Below, in pieces: positions 43,005 through 54,633 of a stretch of DNA of 64,000 nucleotides (position 1 is the stretch's first letter; the number at the start of each line of letters is the position of its first letter). This stretch comes from Epinephelus fuscoguttatus. Taxonomy: Eukaryota > Chordata > Actinopteri > Perciformes > Serranidae. The stretch covers positions 26,944,856 to 27,008,855 of the forward strand of contig NC_064760.1 of the NCBI RefSeq assembly GCF_011397635.1, given 5' to 3'. The notes beneath the pieces were generated by a model. The model had not been told where the DNA came from, made no database searches, and saw nothing but the letters and a program-made list of their open reading frames with translations. The translations under genes and the position numbers were made by a program.

Positions 43005-43270
43005 CTCAAAATGACCTCACAGAAAGATAAAACAACTATAAAGACATGCAAAACAGCTGCAAAGAGACACAAAGAGACTCACAATGACTATACAAAAAGG
43101 GGCAAAACAGTCACAGAGAGACACAAAATTACTTCAGAAAGATAGACAGAGGCTCAAAATGACAAGAAGGGGCAAAATAACCACTGATACAAAAACCTAC
43201 ATAGAGACACAAAACCACAGAGAGATGCATAACAACTAGAGACACAAAAACAATAATAAAAAGAAGCTGA
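43005..43270. repeat. Degenerate minisatellite ('agagacacaaaa' units)
   Basis: Irregular tandem units built on 'agagacacaaaa', 'ggcaaaacagtcacag' and 'caaaatgac' run for about 265 bp. Unit length varies around 30-40 bp, so it is an old array. Confidence 0.6.
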
Positions 43271-43636
43271 ACAACTGTAAAATCATTGTGTTTTCCTCCT
43301 GTGAAGGAGAGGTGGTGGGGCCTTTCTCTTTTGACTGTGCCCAGGGACCCATTGTCTCATAATCCGCCCATGCCACATCATTAAGCTAAAGTCACGATTC
43401 AGTACACTTTATCTCTCTTTTGTCTTTCACTGTTGGATCATCCTCGTAGTATACTGAATAAATATTGTGTCTTTTGCACATATTGTTTGATTTTTATCTC
43501 CAACTTTGCTGTGACATAGTTCAGTGTGCTCATGTGACAACATTTTCCACCATTATTTTGTCACTCCACTATCCACTTTGGAATTCTCAACAAAATCACA
43601 CTTAAGTGCAATGACGACACTTTGTCTCACCTGACT

Positions 43637-44050
43637 GTCCATCCATCCATTTTCACCTGCTTATCCGGGGCCAGGTCACGGGGGGGTGCAGGCCAAGCAA
43701 AGCACCCCAGACGCCCCTCTCCCCAGCAATGCTTTCCAGCTCCTCCTGGAGGACCCCAAGGCGTTCCCAGGCCAGATGAGATATGTAATCCTTCCAGCGT
43801 GTTCTGGGTCTGCCCCATGGCCTCCTGCCATTGGGACGTGCTCGGAACACCTCTAACAGGAGGCGCCCAGGATGCATCCTGATCAGATGCCCGAACCACC
43901 TCAACTGACTCCTTTCACCGCGAAGGAGCAGCGGCTCTACTCCTAGCTCCCTCCGGATGTCCGAGCTCCTAAGGCTGAGCCCAGCCACCCCACGGAGGAA
44001 ACTCATTGCAGCCACTTGTATCCACAATTTCAGTCTTTCGCTCATGACCA
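43637..44050 (-). mobile_element. 5'-truncated Rex3-like LINE, 3' end only
   Basis: The minus strand encodes ELGVEPLLLRGERSQLRWF, GHLIRMHPGRLLLE and RPRTRWKDYISHLAWE. It ends at the left in the 'tccatccatccattttcacc' tail, i.e. (GATG)n on the minus strand. Related to the larger element at 3165-6062, but from a different copy: it keeps the GRPRTRW region that is deleted there. Confidence 0.8.
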
Positions 44051-46074
44051 TAGGTTATGACTATGGTCATGGTCGTGGTCATAACCTGAATGGTCAGACT
44101 GAAATCCACAGTACAAATAGCCAACAAATGGATCTAGCACATATCATTAGTTTCTACAGTATCATTAACATTAGCCTCCCCGTGCTGTTTGTCATCTCCA
44201 CACATTCCCTGAAAATCAGCACTATAAACCCACAGAGTGTAACCATATCAGTCTGTTCCACCGGGTAAAGACTGCTGTACCATCTGTGGTTTTACCTGTA
44301 AAGTTGAGTTTCCTCCTCTATAAAAGCCTGCACGTGACTCCAGCTGTCATGCCACCAACACGCCATTCCAACACCAAATACTGCAGTGAAGGATGGGAGT
44401 CTCACAGCTCCACAATAAACTCAACTAAATATCACAGCACTGAGAGAGACCCCAGATGATCAGTAGCTGCCACTCACTCTCACTGAAGAGAAAAGATTGG
44501 TTGATGGACGCAGTCACACAGGAGGAATCCAAGTTGCCTCCAGTAGCAGTACTGGACATGAACATCATACACTGAAAAGGTAAACGGATATTGAAAGGTA
44601 AGGTACTGATAACCACTGCACAGACCTCCTTTAGTGGTGATCCACTGAACAGAGGTGCCGATAAAGTGTGCAAACAGATGCTGGACAATCTAAGCTGCAA
44701 AAATAGGCCTGTGAGATACAAACAGTTGAATATTACACATTTCATATAATACCAAAGCATGCAATGGACACAGCACATGCAGTTTCCCCTCTTCTGTCCT
44801 CTGCATGGGACAGTGAGGAAAAGCCACTCAGCAGATTACAGTATGACGGAGAGAAATCTTTATGTCTGGTCTCAACAATTAGACCAAAACCATTTTTAAA
44901 AAGGAACTTAACGTGGATCTTGTTTTTATAATTAAGCCCATCACTCCTACTGGTTATGATATGTCAGCGACCACTGGAGCGTTTGGACTTATTCTCTTTT
45001 TCTCTCAGGTGTCATTATATTTTTTAATCTTGTTCTGTTTCCTTCTTCTTATTTCTTGTTTGTCTTTTTGTTTAAAATGCAAATAAACTAAATGAAACCA
45101 AAAGTCTGCTGTGGATATCAGTCCTTTGTCAGCATTACTGGGCCAAACAATAGCCGCAGGCTCAGGAGCTGAGCAGGGCCAGGCCTCGGCTCGGCTTGGC
45201 TCAGGTGGGGGAATACATTTTAACAGATATTTGATTAATGCCTCAGGAGGCGCCTGGTGAACACAATATCACACCTGTGCAGACTAATAAAATGCAATAC
45301 CTCAAGATCCAAGAAAAACTACTGAGACAGAGTTTATTGAGACATAGGTGTCGTTCAACTTTTTCGAGTATTTATTGAGGTTTGTTGTGTCGTCACACAG
45401 AATTGCACACGGTGCAGTGTATTGTAAATTAGCTATTATATTTAAGAGCTAGTGATTTCAGACGCAACATATACACAGCCTGGTTCCAGACCTCTGAATC
45501 GCCAATAGAAAGAATAGTGATGAAGAAATGAAATGATGTGAAGAAAATTATGAGGTCAAATGACAATTCAGTCTGATGATCAAGCTAACAAGTATATGAG
45601 CATCTGAGAAACTCACAATCATGTAAACAGGACCAAAGCACTTAAAATGAAATGTTGATTGAAGTTTCATTAACATCCATGCTTTGCCCTTTTTCCATTA
45701 TTTGAAATTGGAAGTGTAAAATGATACGATGAAAAATGGGGGTTGCTGGAGGCTCCGGCTCCGGGAGAAAAAGCTGCTCCTCAATCTGTTTGTTCAGGCT
45801 TTGATGCTCTGTAACTCTTCCCTGATGGCAAGAGGACAAAAGGACTGTGAGCTGGGTGCGTCCTGATGCCTTCTTGTGTAGACAGCTGGCATACACTGTG
45901 CCAAAGTTTGGGAGCACAGCTCTCACAGTCCTCTGTAATTTTCACTACTGTTCCTTCATTTTTTACAATTGAAGTTTTGGTCCAGACAGCCTATGCCTAC
46001 ACTGGATTTCTCTTACGCTGACCAAGTGCAGAGGTCACCTTGGTTTCACAGACATAAAGCCAGTCTAGAGAACT
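44051..46074. other. End of unit 2 and intergenic sequence, no gene
   Basis: 44284-44999 is the shared right end of the duplication. 45640-45930 resembles a dispersed fish repeat ('ctccgggagaaaaagctgct'), read from its minus-strand frame KKASGRTQLTVLL, but I cannot name the family. No host exon was seen. Confidence 0.4.
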
Positions 46075-46800
46075 TCATTTTAAATCCTTTGTTTGCATAG
46101 TTACGCAGATGATACGCAACTGTACATCTCTGCTGAGCCAAACAGTGCTGCAGCCATAAACCACTTCACTACCTGTCTCTCAGCAATAAATAAATGGATG
46201 AGCAATAATTTCTTAAAGTTAAATGAAGACAAAACTGCTGCTTAATAATCTGGGGAATTGAACTCCCTGGATTGAATCTGAGGTAACAAGTCTTGGTGTG
46301 ATCCTGGATTCAGATCCAAGCTTCAAATTCCACATTAACAAAGTGACTTTTCCACCTCAGAAACATAGCCAAGGTACGACCATTTCAACATGAAAAAGAT
46401 GCAGAGACACTGAATCATGCCTTTATTTCAAGCCGACTCGACTACTGTAACACACTTTTTACTGGCCTTCTGAAAAACATCACTGCACATCAGGCCAGTC
46501 TGAGCTGCTCTGCACTGTCTTCCTGTTAGATTTAGAATTGATTTTAAGGTCCTCCTCCTTGAATACAAAGCCCTTCATGGGCTGGGTCCAAGCTACATTG
46601 CTAACTCCCTTGTTAACTATTTGCCTCCAAGAACACTGCGATCACCTGCTGCTGGTTTATCGGAGGTTCCCAGCAACAGCAGACCGGGGATGCAGCCTTT
46701 GTCAGTTAGGCTATGAAACACACCACCTTTATTGCTGAGTATTTTAAAAAGAAAGCTAAAAACATATCTGTTCACTTTAGCCCTAAACTGGCTCTGACTT
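46075..46800 (+). mobile_element. L2-type LINE fragment with RT YADD motif
   Basis: Encodes SYADDTQLYIS near 46101, then LSAINKWMSNNFLKLNEDKT, AFISSRLDYCNTLFTGLL, FKVLLLEYKALHGLGPSYI and a C-terminal LKTYLFTLAL. Frameshifts occur, for example near 46240 and 46500. The order and motifs are those of L2/Maui-type elements in fish. Confidence 0.75.
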
Positions 46801-46929
46801 CCTAAAACAGGTCTGAAACTCTCTCTTTTTACGCTTTTACTCTTCTAAAATCTTACTTGGCTTTATGATTTATTGTTTTTCAATTCTATGATTTTATTTT
46901 ATTCTATTTTAGTATATTTGATATATTAT

Positions 46930-47168
46930 CCATCCATCCATTTTCGTAACCACTTATCCTCTTGAGGGGGGGGGCTGGAGCCTATCCCAGCTGACACTGG
47001 GTGGGAGGCGGAGTGCACCCTGGACAGGCTGCCAGACTATCACAGGGCTGACACATAGAGACAGACAACTATTCACACTCACATTCACACCTACGGACAA
47101 TTTAGAGTCACCAGTTAACCTGCATGTCTTTGGACTGTGGGAGGAAGCTGGAGTACCTGGAGAAAGAA
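46930..47168 (-). mobile_element. V-SINE, 5'-truncated
   Basis: Minus-strand copy. The tail 'atccatccatccattttcg' lies at the left, followed by the conserved body and the central 'tttggactgtgggaggaagc' domain. The tRNA head is missing. Confidence 0.75.
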
Positions 47169-49370
47169 ATTACAATAATACATACATACATAGTAAAAAA
47201 TGAGTAATAGTTATAAAGGTGCTACATAAATAAAGTGTATTTTATTGTATTTTGGAAGAGAAGTGTCCCTATCAGCTGTGTTGACAAACTGTTGTGCATT
47301 TTGACATTGACACTGATTCCCTGTAACACAGCTGCTGAAAACAATGCACTTTTCTATTGTCACCACTAAGAGGCGCTCTAATTCCTTAATCAAACACCAG
47401 AGGGGATTTCAGTGCATTGAGATAGTGGGGCTCTGCTTTTTGCAAGATGGATGGAAAATGTTATATTCACATTTCACATATTCACAATTCACATTTATAT
47501 TGACTTTAATAATAATCAGTTATTCCTTTCTTTACCAGAATCTTACAGACACAAATCTTCAGTTCAGCTATACTTACAGTTTAGCAATTTGCCTCTTTTA
47601 AAGGAGGAAAGCTGTTGGATAATCCCAAACTTAATGAGAGGACCTCTCCATTATCCTGGGCATTTGATATGCTGCATTTCACCATGAAAAAGAGAAAACG
47701 GAGGACTCGCTCCTTAAAGAATCTGTCGTTTTTGAGGCTGTTGTATGGAGAGAAAAATCCCACTTACGGTATCATATCACCAGGTTCCTGTTATGGAGCT
47801 TTTTAATTAGTGTGACACATTACAAGGAAGGACGGTAGCTTTTTTGCCAAGTGTTCTTATGAGGAATAAAACTGAATTTTAATGATACAAGCTAGACATG
47901 TTCAAAGCTGAAATTTGAGTCACTGAATCAGAGAGGGGGACAGATAAAGGCAAAGTCATGATGATAAGGAGAAAAACGTGGTTGTATATTTAATTGAGAA
48001 TAAAAGAAGCATCACCTAAACAGCAAAACCACTTAAAAGAAATTATTTTTTCTGATAGTTTCATGGACTTTTTTTCATTGACTTCAACCCACAATAAAGA
48101 GAGTAAAATAAGTTATTACTGATATTTATTAAACATACTATCATTTCCATAATACTGGCGCCTCCTGCACATGTTCAGCAAGACAAGATACACACTTTCA
48201 AAAACGTGAACATTTTTCATTTTCATCATTACAGTCACTTCAGCCCACTGGTCCAGAGCTCGGTTGGCTAAGATTAGCAGTGATATTGATCCTACATGTG
48301 ACAATGGGTTGAAACTGAAGTCTTCCATTGACCTCTCGATTGAACTCTGTCCAAGTGTTAATACTGAGTAAATGTTTAATTGTAAGTTCGAAGCAAATGT
48401 ATTGAGACCTCACTACATCCATAAGGTGAGCAGCCCTCTCTGCCCCAACCAACCATTTTCCAAATTCCTCCTCGAGGACACATAAAAGGAAGCCAGCAGC
48501 CCCCCCCCCCCCCCAAAAAAAAAAAAACTTATGGGAGACTGTGAGAATGATCCATTATCAAACTGACAGCCACAAGTGGTGCACTGCTCCCCTGTCTCCA
48601 CCCCCTCAGCCTCCCCTTACAGCTGGGAGATCTTCAAAAATTCCTTTCAGTCGCGACACCAAGACACACTTTTTACCAAATGTTGCTAAAAATATGTGAA
48701 TGTGAATAGTGTACCAAACACTGATTACTCTTTAATCTGTTTGCCAAGTTAATTACATTTTGATCAGGCTTATGTGGAAGAACATTGTGCTTTCCATTTG
48801 TTTGGTTTTTTTTAATCTTTTGTTGTTTAACTTAATGCTAATTAAAGATGTGGCAGCTGATGTGGTTAAGCACTTGCACATGGTTATGTTCCAGATTTGT
48901 GACTCAGGAGAAAACTACCAAAGAACTCCTTAGTTTCACAGTAAAATAAATATTCTGCTGTGTTTGAGAGAACAGAGCTGAGGCTCAAAAATGTCCACAG
49001 TCCACCGAATTGTGTCCAACTCGAGAAGGGCGGTCAATTTGCAAGCATTATACTGGAGTATAATGTGTCGTGTGTGAGAGAAAGCTCCATCACTGAATAG
49101 ATTTCTATAGATCAAAATGCAATAAAACATAGAAAGCTCTGACAGAGCTGTGGAGGAGGAGTCAAGGAGCAGAAGAGAGACTGAACTTGTTTCTCAGATG
49201 CTGAATGATAACTTTGTCTGCAGTTGGAAAAGCAGTACTGCTCATGGATATGCTATTCCACCCATGCGTACGAGTGTGGGGATGAGAGATTAAATCATTT
49301 GCTTTTGATTTGACCTCAAATACAAAGTGTGCTGCAGTCAGTAAAGTATGCACATTTTTTACTTCATAAA
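47169..49370. other. Intergenic, no gene recognised
   Basis: AT-rich sequence. Contains a homopolymer junction of about 15 C followed by about 12 A at 48499-48528. No exon, tRNA or repeat family that I can name. Confidence 0.4.
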
Positions 49371-49544
49371 GCCCCGTTTCCACTAAACACTTTCAGTATG
49401 GTACCTTTGGAACCACAAGTATCGCTTCAGACATGGTACCTAGGCCTGGACCAAAAATGGGGACAGTACGAACAGTTACATTGGCACCATCCACAACTTT
49501 TCACAATGGAAACAGAGAAACAGCGTATCGAACTGAACCCTTCT
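49371..49544 (+). repeat. Truncated MITE ('ccccgtttccac' type)
   Basis: Starts 'gccccgtttccactaaac' and contains 'tggtacctaggcctggacc', a wording typical of a common fish MITE. It is joined directly to a V-SINE body. A related copy is at about 58143-58330. Confidence 0.5.
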
Positions 49545-49829
49545 GTAGGGAGTTTACTTGTTTTCTCCAAGTCAGCATGGGTTTTCTCCGGGTACTCCGG
49601 CTTCCTCCCACAGTCCAAAGAAATGCAGGTTAACTGGTGACTCTAAATTGCCCATAGTTGTGAACGTGAGCGTGAATGGTTGTCTGTCTCTATGTGTCAG
49701 CCCTGTGATAGTCTGACGACCTCTGCAGGGGGTACCCCGCCCCTCACCCAATGTGAGCTGGGTTAGGCTCCAGCCCCACCGCAACCCCCAACAGGATAAG
49801 TAGTTATGGGAAATGAATGAATGAATATG
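49545..49829 (+). mobile_element. V-SINE lacking its tRNA head
   Basis: Begins within the part before the central domain, includes 'cttcctcccacagtccaaag' and 'gtctctatgtgtcagccctg', and ends in (GAAT)n. Confidence 0.75.
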
Positions 49830-49903
49830 CAGGATTTAGAAGTACATAATAAACGCACAGCTGAGATGATGAGGCTTCAGCTAGGCACAGCCATATTTTG
49901 CTT

Positions 49904-50201
49904 TAAGACATACTATGCAGGATTTCCACATAAAACAATGTATAGACTCACATAGAGGTAATCCCTCTCAATCATCAGTTATGACCCCCCACATAGTGTG
50001 GTGGTGGTGTATTCATCTGCAGACTCTGCCCTCTATTTTCTTATTTTTTTGCTTTAAATATTCAGGACCGTCCTGGGCACAAATAAAGGTGGCTACGACA
50101 ACTACAAATACAGTGCCAAAATGAGAATGAATCTGGGGTTGGCTTTCTTTTGCTCGCGCTGGTGATGTTAACGGACAATCCTGCACAGTATACCTTTAGA
50201 G
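49904..50201. repeat. MITE with 'tactatgcaggatt' inverted ends
   Basis: Left end 'atactatgcaggatttcc', right end 'caatcctgcacagtatacct'. The interior has 'gaatctggggttggctttct'. A decayed relative at about 59010-59300 ends 'gatcctgtatagtatacctt'. Confidence 0.6.
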
Positions 50202-50494
50202 TATAAAAAGTGTAAGTACTCATTTTACAGCAGAGTGGCCCAGGTTTATTTATTCATGCATTCATTTGTCATAAAGATGTTACTTCTGTAGCTGGTGCAG
50301 GTGAAGTTAGGTTTAGCAACCTGATATACTGCTGGAGAAATAAATCACATTTTAAAGCCCCTCCTGTGTTTTATATATCAAATTTAATCTGCAAAGTAAC
50401 CCCAGCTGTTAGGTGAATGTAGAGGAGTAAAAGTATGACTTCTGAAATGTAGCAGAGAAGGTATAAAGCAGAAGAACAAGGAGATGCTGGTATT

Positions 50495-50828
50495 TAAAGG
50501 TCTAGTGTGTAGGATTTAGTGGCATCTAGCTGGAAGAGTTGCAGATTGCAACCAAGTAAAACTTTGACAGGCGTGACAGAGAACTGCAGTGGGTGACACG
50601 CAAACATCAATAGCCTTATCTAGAGCCGGTGTTTGGTTTATCTGTTCTGGGCTGCTGCAGATTAACATGGTGATCTCCGTAGATGAGGACCCACTCTGTA
50701 AGTAGATACAAACGGCTCATTCTAAGATAACGAAAACACAACAATTGAAGAAAGCATAATTATGTATAAATATTATATTCCATTCCGGCCAACGTATCCC
50801 TTTAAATCCTACACATTGGACCTTTAAG
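50495..50828 (+). repeat. Teleost MITE (GTCCAGTGTGTAGGATTTA family), complete
   Basis: Inverted ends 'aaaggtctagtgtgtaggat' and 'atcctacacattggaccttt'. 334 bp. Confidence 0.75.
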
Positions 50829-52272
50829 TCCAGAGCTTGAGTAACTGTACTCGGTTAAAGTTCACCTCTGGCTTTAGTGTGGTTTAGTATTACATTGTTT
50901 TAATGAATGACATGGTCACAGCTGGAGGACAGTGTGTAAAGCCTGCTGGGCTTATCACTGGAGCATCTGCGTTGTGTTCCCTCTGAACCAACTGGAGCAA
51001 TTCAGTGGAAACCATAGCTTCCCTAAAAGCTGCAGGCACTTCAGTCACACTTCCTCAGAAGAAACACATTTCTCAAAAACCCAGTTCATTTGTGTGTTTA
51101 TTTTTCTGCGGCACATCATGATAAAAGAATTTCTTCTACCATTCGGTGTCACACAGACCAAGACTACAAATCGGTACAAAATAATACAAAAATATAAATT
51201 GGAAGTTTGTGGTGTTTGTGTTTCCATTACTATCACATTAGACAAGTGTTGTTTGGTGTGAGTGACATCAGCACCTTTCACGGGAGGGGAGCAATGCACC
51301 TCTAGCTAAAAGACAAAAGCATTCAGTAATATCTATCACTCAGAGGAGGTGGCTGCAATATGCAACATATTCATTGTGTTCGTAGCCCACTGCCCTCTAG
51401 AGGAGGCCGAGCTACAGCAAGTCAAATCACACAATTATCAAAAATAAGTTACAAAAGATGAACCAGTGGTGTACACGAGACAGTGATGGCTGTGGTCAGT
51501 TTTAACAGAAAAAAACAACATATTGCACCTTTGACACCTCAGTGAGAAGTTGCTCATGAATTATGAAGAAAAAAAGCAAGTTGAACTCTTTAAAAAAAAA
51601 AAAAAAAGAAGCAAAAACAAATATTTAGGAGAATCACAAAAAGCTTTAACTAAAATACACTGAATAGGAATGTAAAAAATATAACAAAACTGTACACAAA
51701 AAGTTCAAACAAAGGCATAGTATCTTAGCACACGTCACTAAAAAACACACTGGCATGTCCTTTTCAGTGGTGGGAAAACAAACAGAAATCTAGCTGTTTA
51801 ATGATCGTTGATTGCAATAGCTGCAGTTTCAGAAGGCTTCGTGTAGTGTTATCTGAGAAACGCACATGTCCGACTATGAATTTAGGCTTCACAGCTCAAG
51901 CACGGCAGCTGCTATGGACAAGGCACAACAAGGCCACAGCAAAATAGTTTCAATCCAGTCATGATGCCAGAAGTTGGGGTCCACAGGAGAGCTGCAAAGA
52001 TCAGTGTAGTAAGTTTTGGTTTTAATCATTTATCAAGCAAAAATACCCACAAAAAAACTCCCTCGTTTGAGATTCTGTAATGTGAGACTTTGATGATATT
52101 CTTTGTCATAAGTGATACCGAACTGAATATTTTTAGCTTTTGGATTGCTGGTCAAATATAAAAAGCCAATCTGAATATATCACATGAGCTGAGGGAAATT
52201 ATAACGGGCACTGTTAACTATTTTCTGGCTTTTTATTTTTAGATATCACAAAAAGAGAAAATTATCAACACC
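50829..52272. other. Intergenic, no gene recognised
   Basis: No supported exon. Includes an A-rich run at 51592-51607. It may contain distal 3' flank of the ccnjl gene. Confidence 0.4.
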
Positions 52273-52943
52273 TCAAAGGTCCAGTGTGTAAGATTTAGGG
52301 GGATTTAGTGACATCTAGTGGTGAGGATTGCAGACTGCAACCAGCTGAAACTTCCCCTAGTTAGGATTCCTTCAGTGTTCAGGAGGTTTTTACCAGGAGC
52401 AGAGTTATCGGCAAGGGTCTCTTCCTCTCAAAGACAAACAGACCAGATGACTAAAACCAGTAAAAACCCTGAATCGACCAGTTTCACGTTACTAATCAGT
52501 GTTTCTCTGACAGTTGTTACCATGTCGCAGATGGGCCGCTAGCTAGCACAGCATCTGTTAACGTGTGCTCACCTTTTTTTTTATCCGATAACATACAGGA
52601 GGTTTTTACCGTGAGCTGAATTATCTGCAGAGGTCTCTTCCTCTCCAAACAAACTGATTAAAAACTGAATGAAGCAGTTTCTTGTTTAAAAAAAAAAAAT
52701 TGAGTTCTTCCTACGCTGCTCGTCACCAGAGGGGCTGCTAACTACACAAAAACAAAGCTGTGAATAGCCTCATCTAGAGCCACTGTTTGGTTTGTCCATT
52801 CTGGGCTACTGTAGAAACATGGCGATGCAACATGGTGGACTCTGTGGACAAGGACGAGCTCCCAATTATAGGTAGAATCACAATAATTTATATTCCATTT
52901 CTGCCAATATATCCCCCTAAATTGTACACACTGGATCTTTAAT
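52273..52943 (+). repeat. Enlarged MITE (GTCCAGTGTGTAGGATTTA family) with internal duplication
   Basis: Ends 'caaaggtccagtgtgtaaga' and 'tacacactggatctttaat'. It is twice the usual length. Two related segments, about 52377-52530 and 52598-52700, share 'aggaggtttttacc' and 'ggtctcttcctctc'. Confidence 0.65.
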
Positions 52944-54633
52944 CTGCAATGAAAATGATCATTTGTTTAATCCCTAATTTAGTCAACTACATCCAGGAAC
53001 TCGGGGTCCATGGTCATTTAAGTTATCACCATGGTAACCAGTGGGAATCCTTATGACCGACAGCGGGAATCTGGATGTGTTTATATGTTAACAGGAAGTG
53101 GAAGATTGCAGCTTTAGAAATCTGGGAAGCAATTACCATCGACTGCCCACAGATGTTGTGAGAAACCAGTGACCACGAGGTTGTTCCACCACAATGCAGA
53201 CAGACGGTTTGATGCATTCAGTTACTGACTTGTCAGCAGAGTATGGTCCAGTGAAGAAGAAGGGGAGTATTCCAGCCCCCGCAGATGCTGCAGTAGCATC
53301 CACTTTAAAGCATAACAGCACAGAATCGTGGGAAGGCTGCTAGTTTTAGCCTTGAAACCTGAGCCTGAATAAACAGTTTCTATGAACAGGTACAAAGAAA
53401 ACTATAATTATAAACGGTGTGTTTCTACATTGGTACAAAAACCTACAACTATATCAAACAAAAATGAAATTTAAAAAAAGTAAATGAGTCGTCATAAATA
53501 AAAGCTATGGCATGTTTCAATGGCATCATATTCAAGTAATCTTGTTCAAGTCCCTGATACTTAGTGGTTTATGTAAACATTGGAGTCATTAACACAGACA
53601 CAGAACCGACAGTTCATAAGAAGGCAGCAGCAATTCATATGTACAACACACTAACAATGTCCACATCTCCTTCACCATGCTGGTCCAGTCACATCAGTTT
53701 GTGTTAAATTCTTTGAGTGGTGCCGGAGACACTGAGATTAAAACTTTAGTATGACAAAAGCCTGCAGCTGCCAGAGAGACACATTTTCACCCGGGTGTGC
53801 GACGGCTCTGCCACAAGGCTCGACTTTGGAGATGGGAGAGAAGAGATGACGAGGAACGCGAGAGGGGGAAAGGAAAAAAACTAAACACTGCGGGCGCGTT
53901 CCAGTTGTGGACTTCACCTGCTGTGTTGGAAACGAGGAATTCTTCGTCCCCTCTGAGGGCTTATGTGGTGAGGAAATCTCAGAGGGGCCCTTCAGCTCAA
54001 ACAGAGACTACAGGATCAATGCTCGCTGACACTCAGGAGACACACGTGACAGTCTCGCTATGTTGTCTTCTATCTCTCTCAGATGGTGGCTCAAGAAAAA
54101 TACCAGCCAATTTTTTCCTCTCTAAAATGTGTTCAATATTTGGGATTAGTTACTTAAAAAAAATCATGTCAAGCAGCAAGATATCCTTATCACAGATACT
54201 TTGTGTTCTCTGCACTTCTAAAATTGGCTCAGCTATCACACAACTGAGAACAGGCACTGAATGAGGTGGGTGTTGGATCACACTGCTGCTTTCATCTCAT
54301 TCACAGTGATGACAGTCTCATAATAACACAGATTTATAAAACCAGTTCAAAATATGGCAATAATATTTTGCAATGCCTCAGTATGTCATAGTGGTGGAGC
54401 ATCTGTCACGTCAGTGTGATGACTTCCACCGGGTCTGTCTTGCCTTTGGACCTCTGCTTGCGTTTGAGGCATCTCTGTGTGAGGGACGGGGGAGTTGGAC
54501 AAGCTGAAGGTGTTGCGGAGCTGACGGAGAGAGAGAGGAGGTCTGGAAAAGGATATTTCGGGGTAGGGAATTGGGTTGGAAGCATAGCAGTGCACTCCCG
54601 CAGGGGTTTGTGTTCCCTCTCCGTCTCCTGGCG
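52944..54633 (-). other. Probable 3' UTR and downstream region of ccnjl
   Basis: Downstream of the ccnjl stop on the minus strand. No coding exon was seen, and I could not place a convincing polyA signal. Cyclin J-type genes commonly have long 3' UTRs, so part of this is likely transcribed. Confidence 0.35.

Larger units (their letters stand above)
37579..44999 (+). repeat. Tandem duplication unit 2 (fabp6 copy 2)
   Basis: Begins directly after the end of unit 1, at 'ttttacgttgtgagtg'. It runs through an intact fabp6 to about 44999 ('actggagcgtttggacttat'). Lacks the insertions found in unit 1 and shows their empty sites. The segment 40144-44283 has no counterpart in unit 1. Confidence 0.75.

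Noticed and set aside
43005-43270. CRISPR-like array
   Set aside because: Units are irregular in length and sequence, there are no constant repeats with unique spacers, and the genome is a vertebrate one.
53797-54264. 155-residue open frame on the plus strand as a gene
   Set aside because: No domain, no splice context, biased composition, and it lies antisense to the probable 3' UTR of ccnjl.
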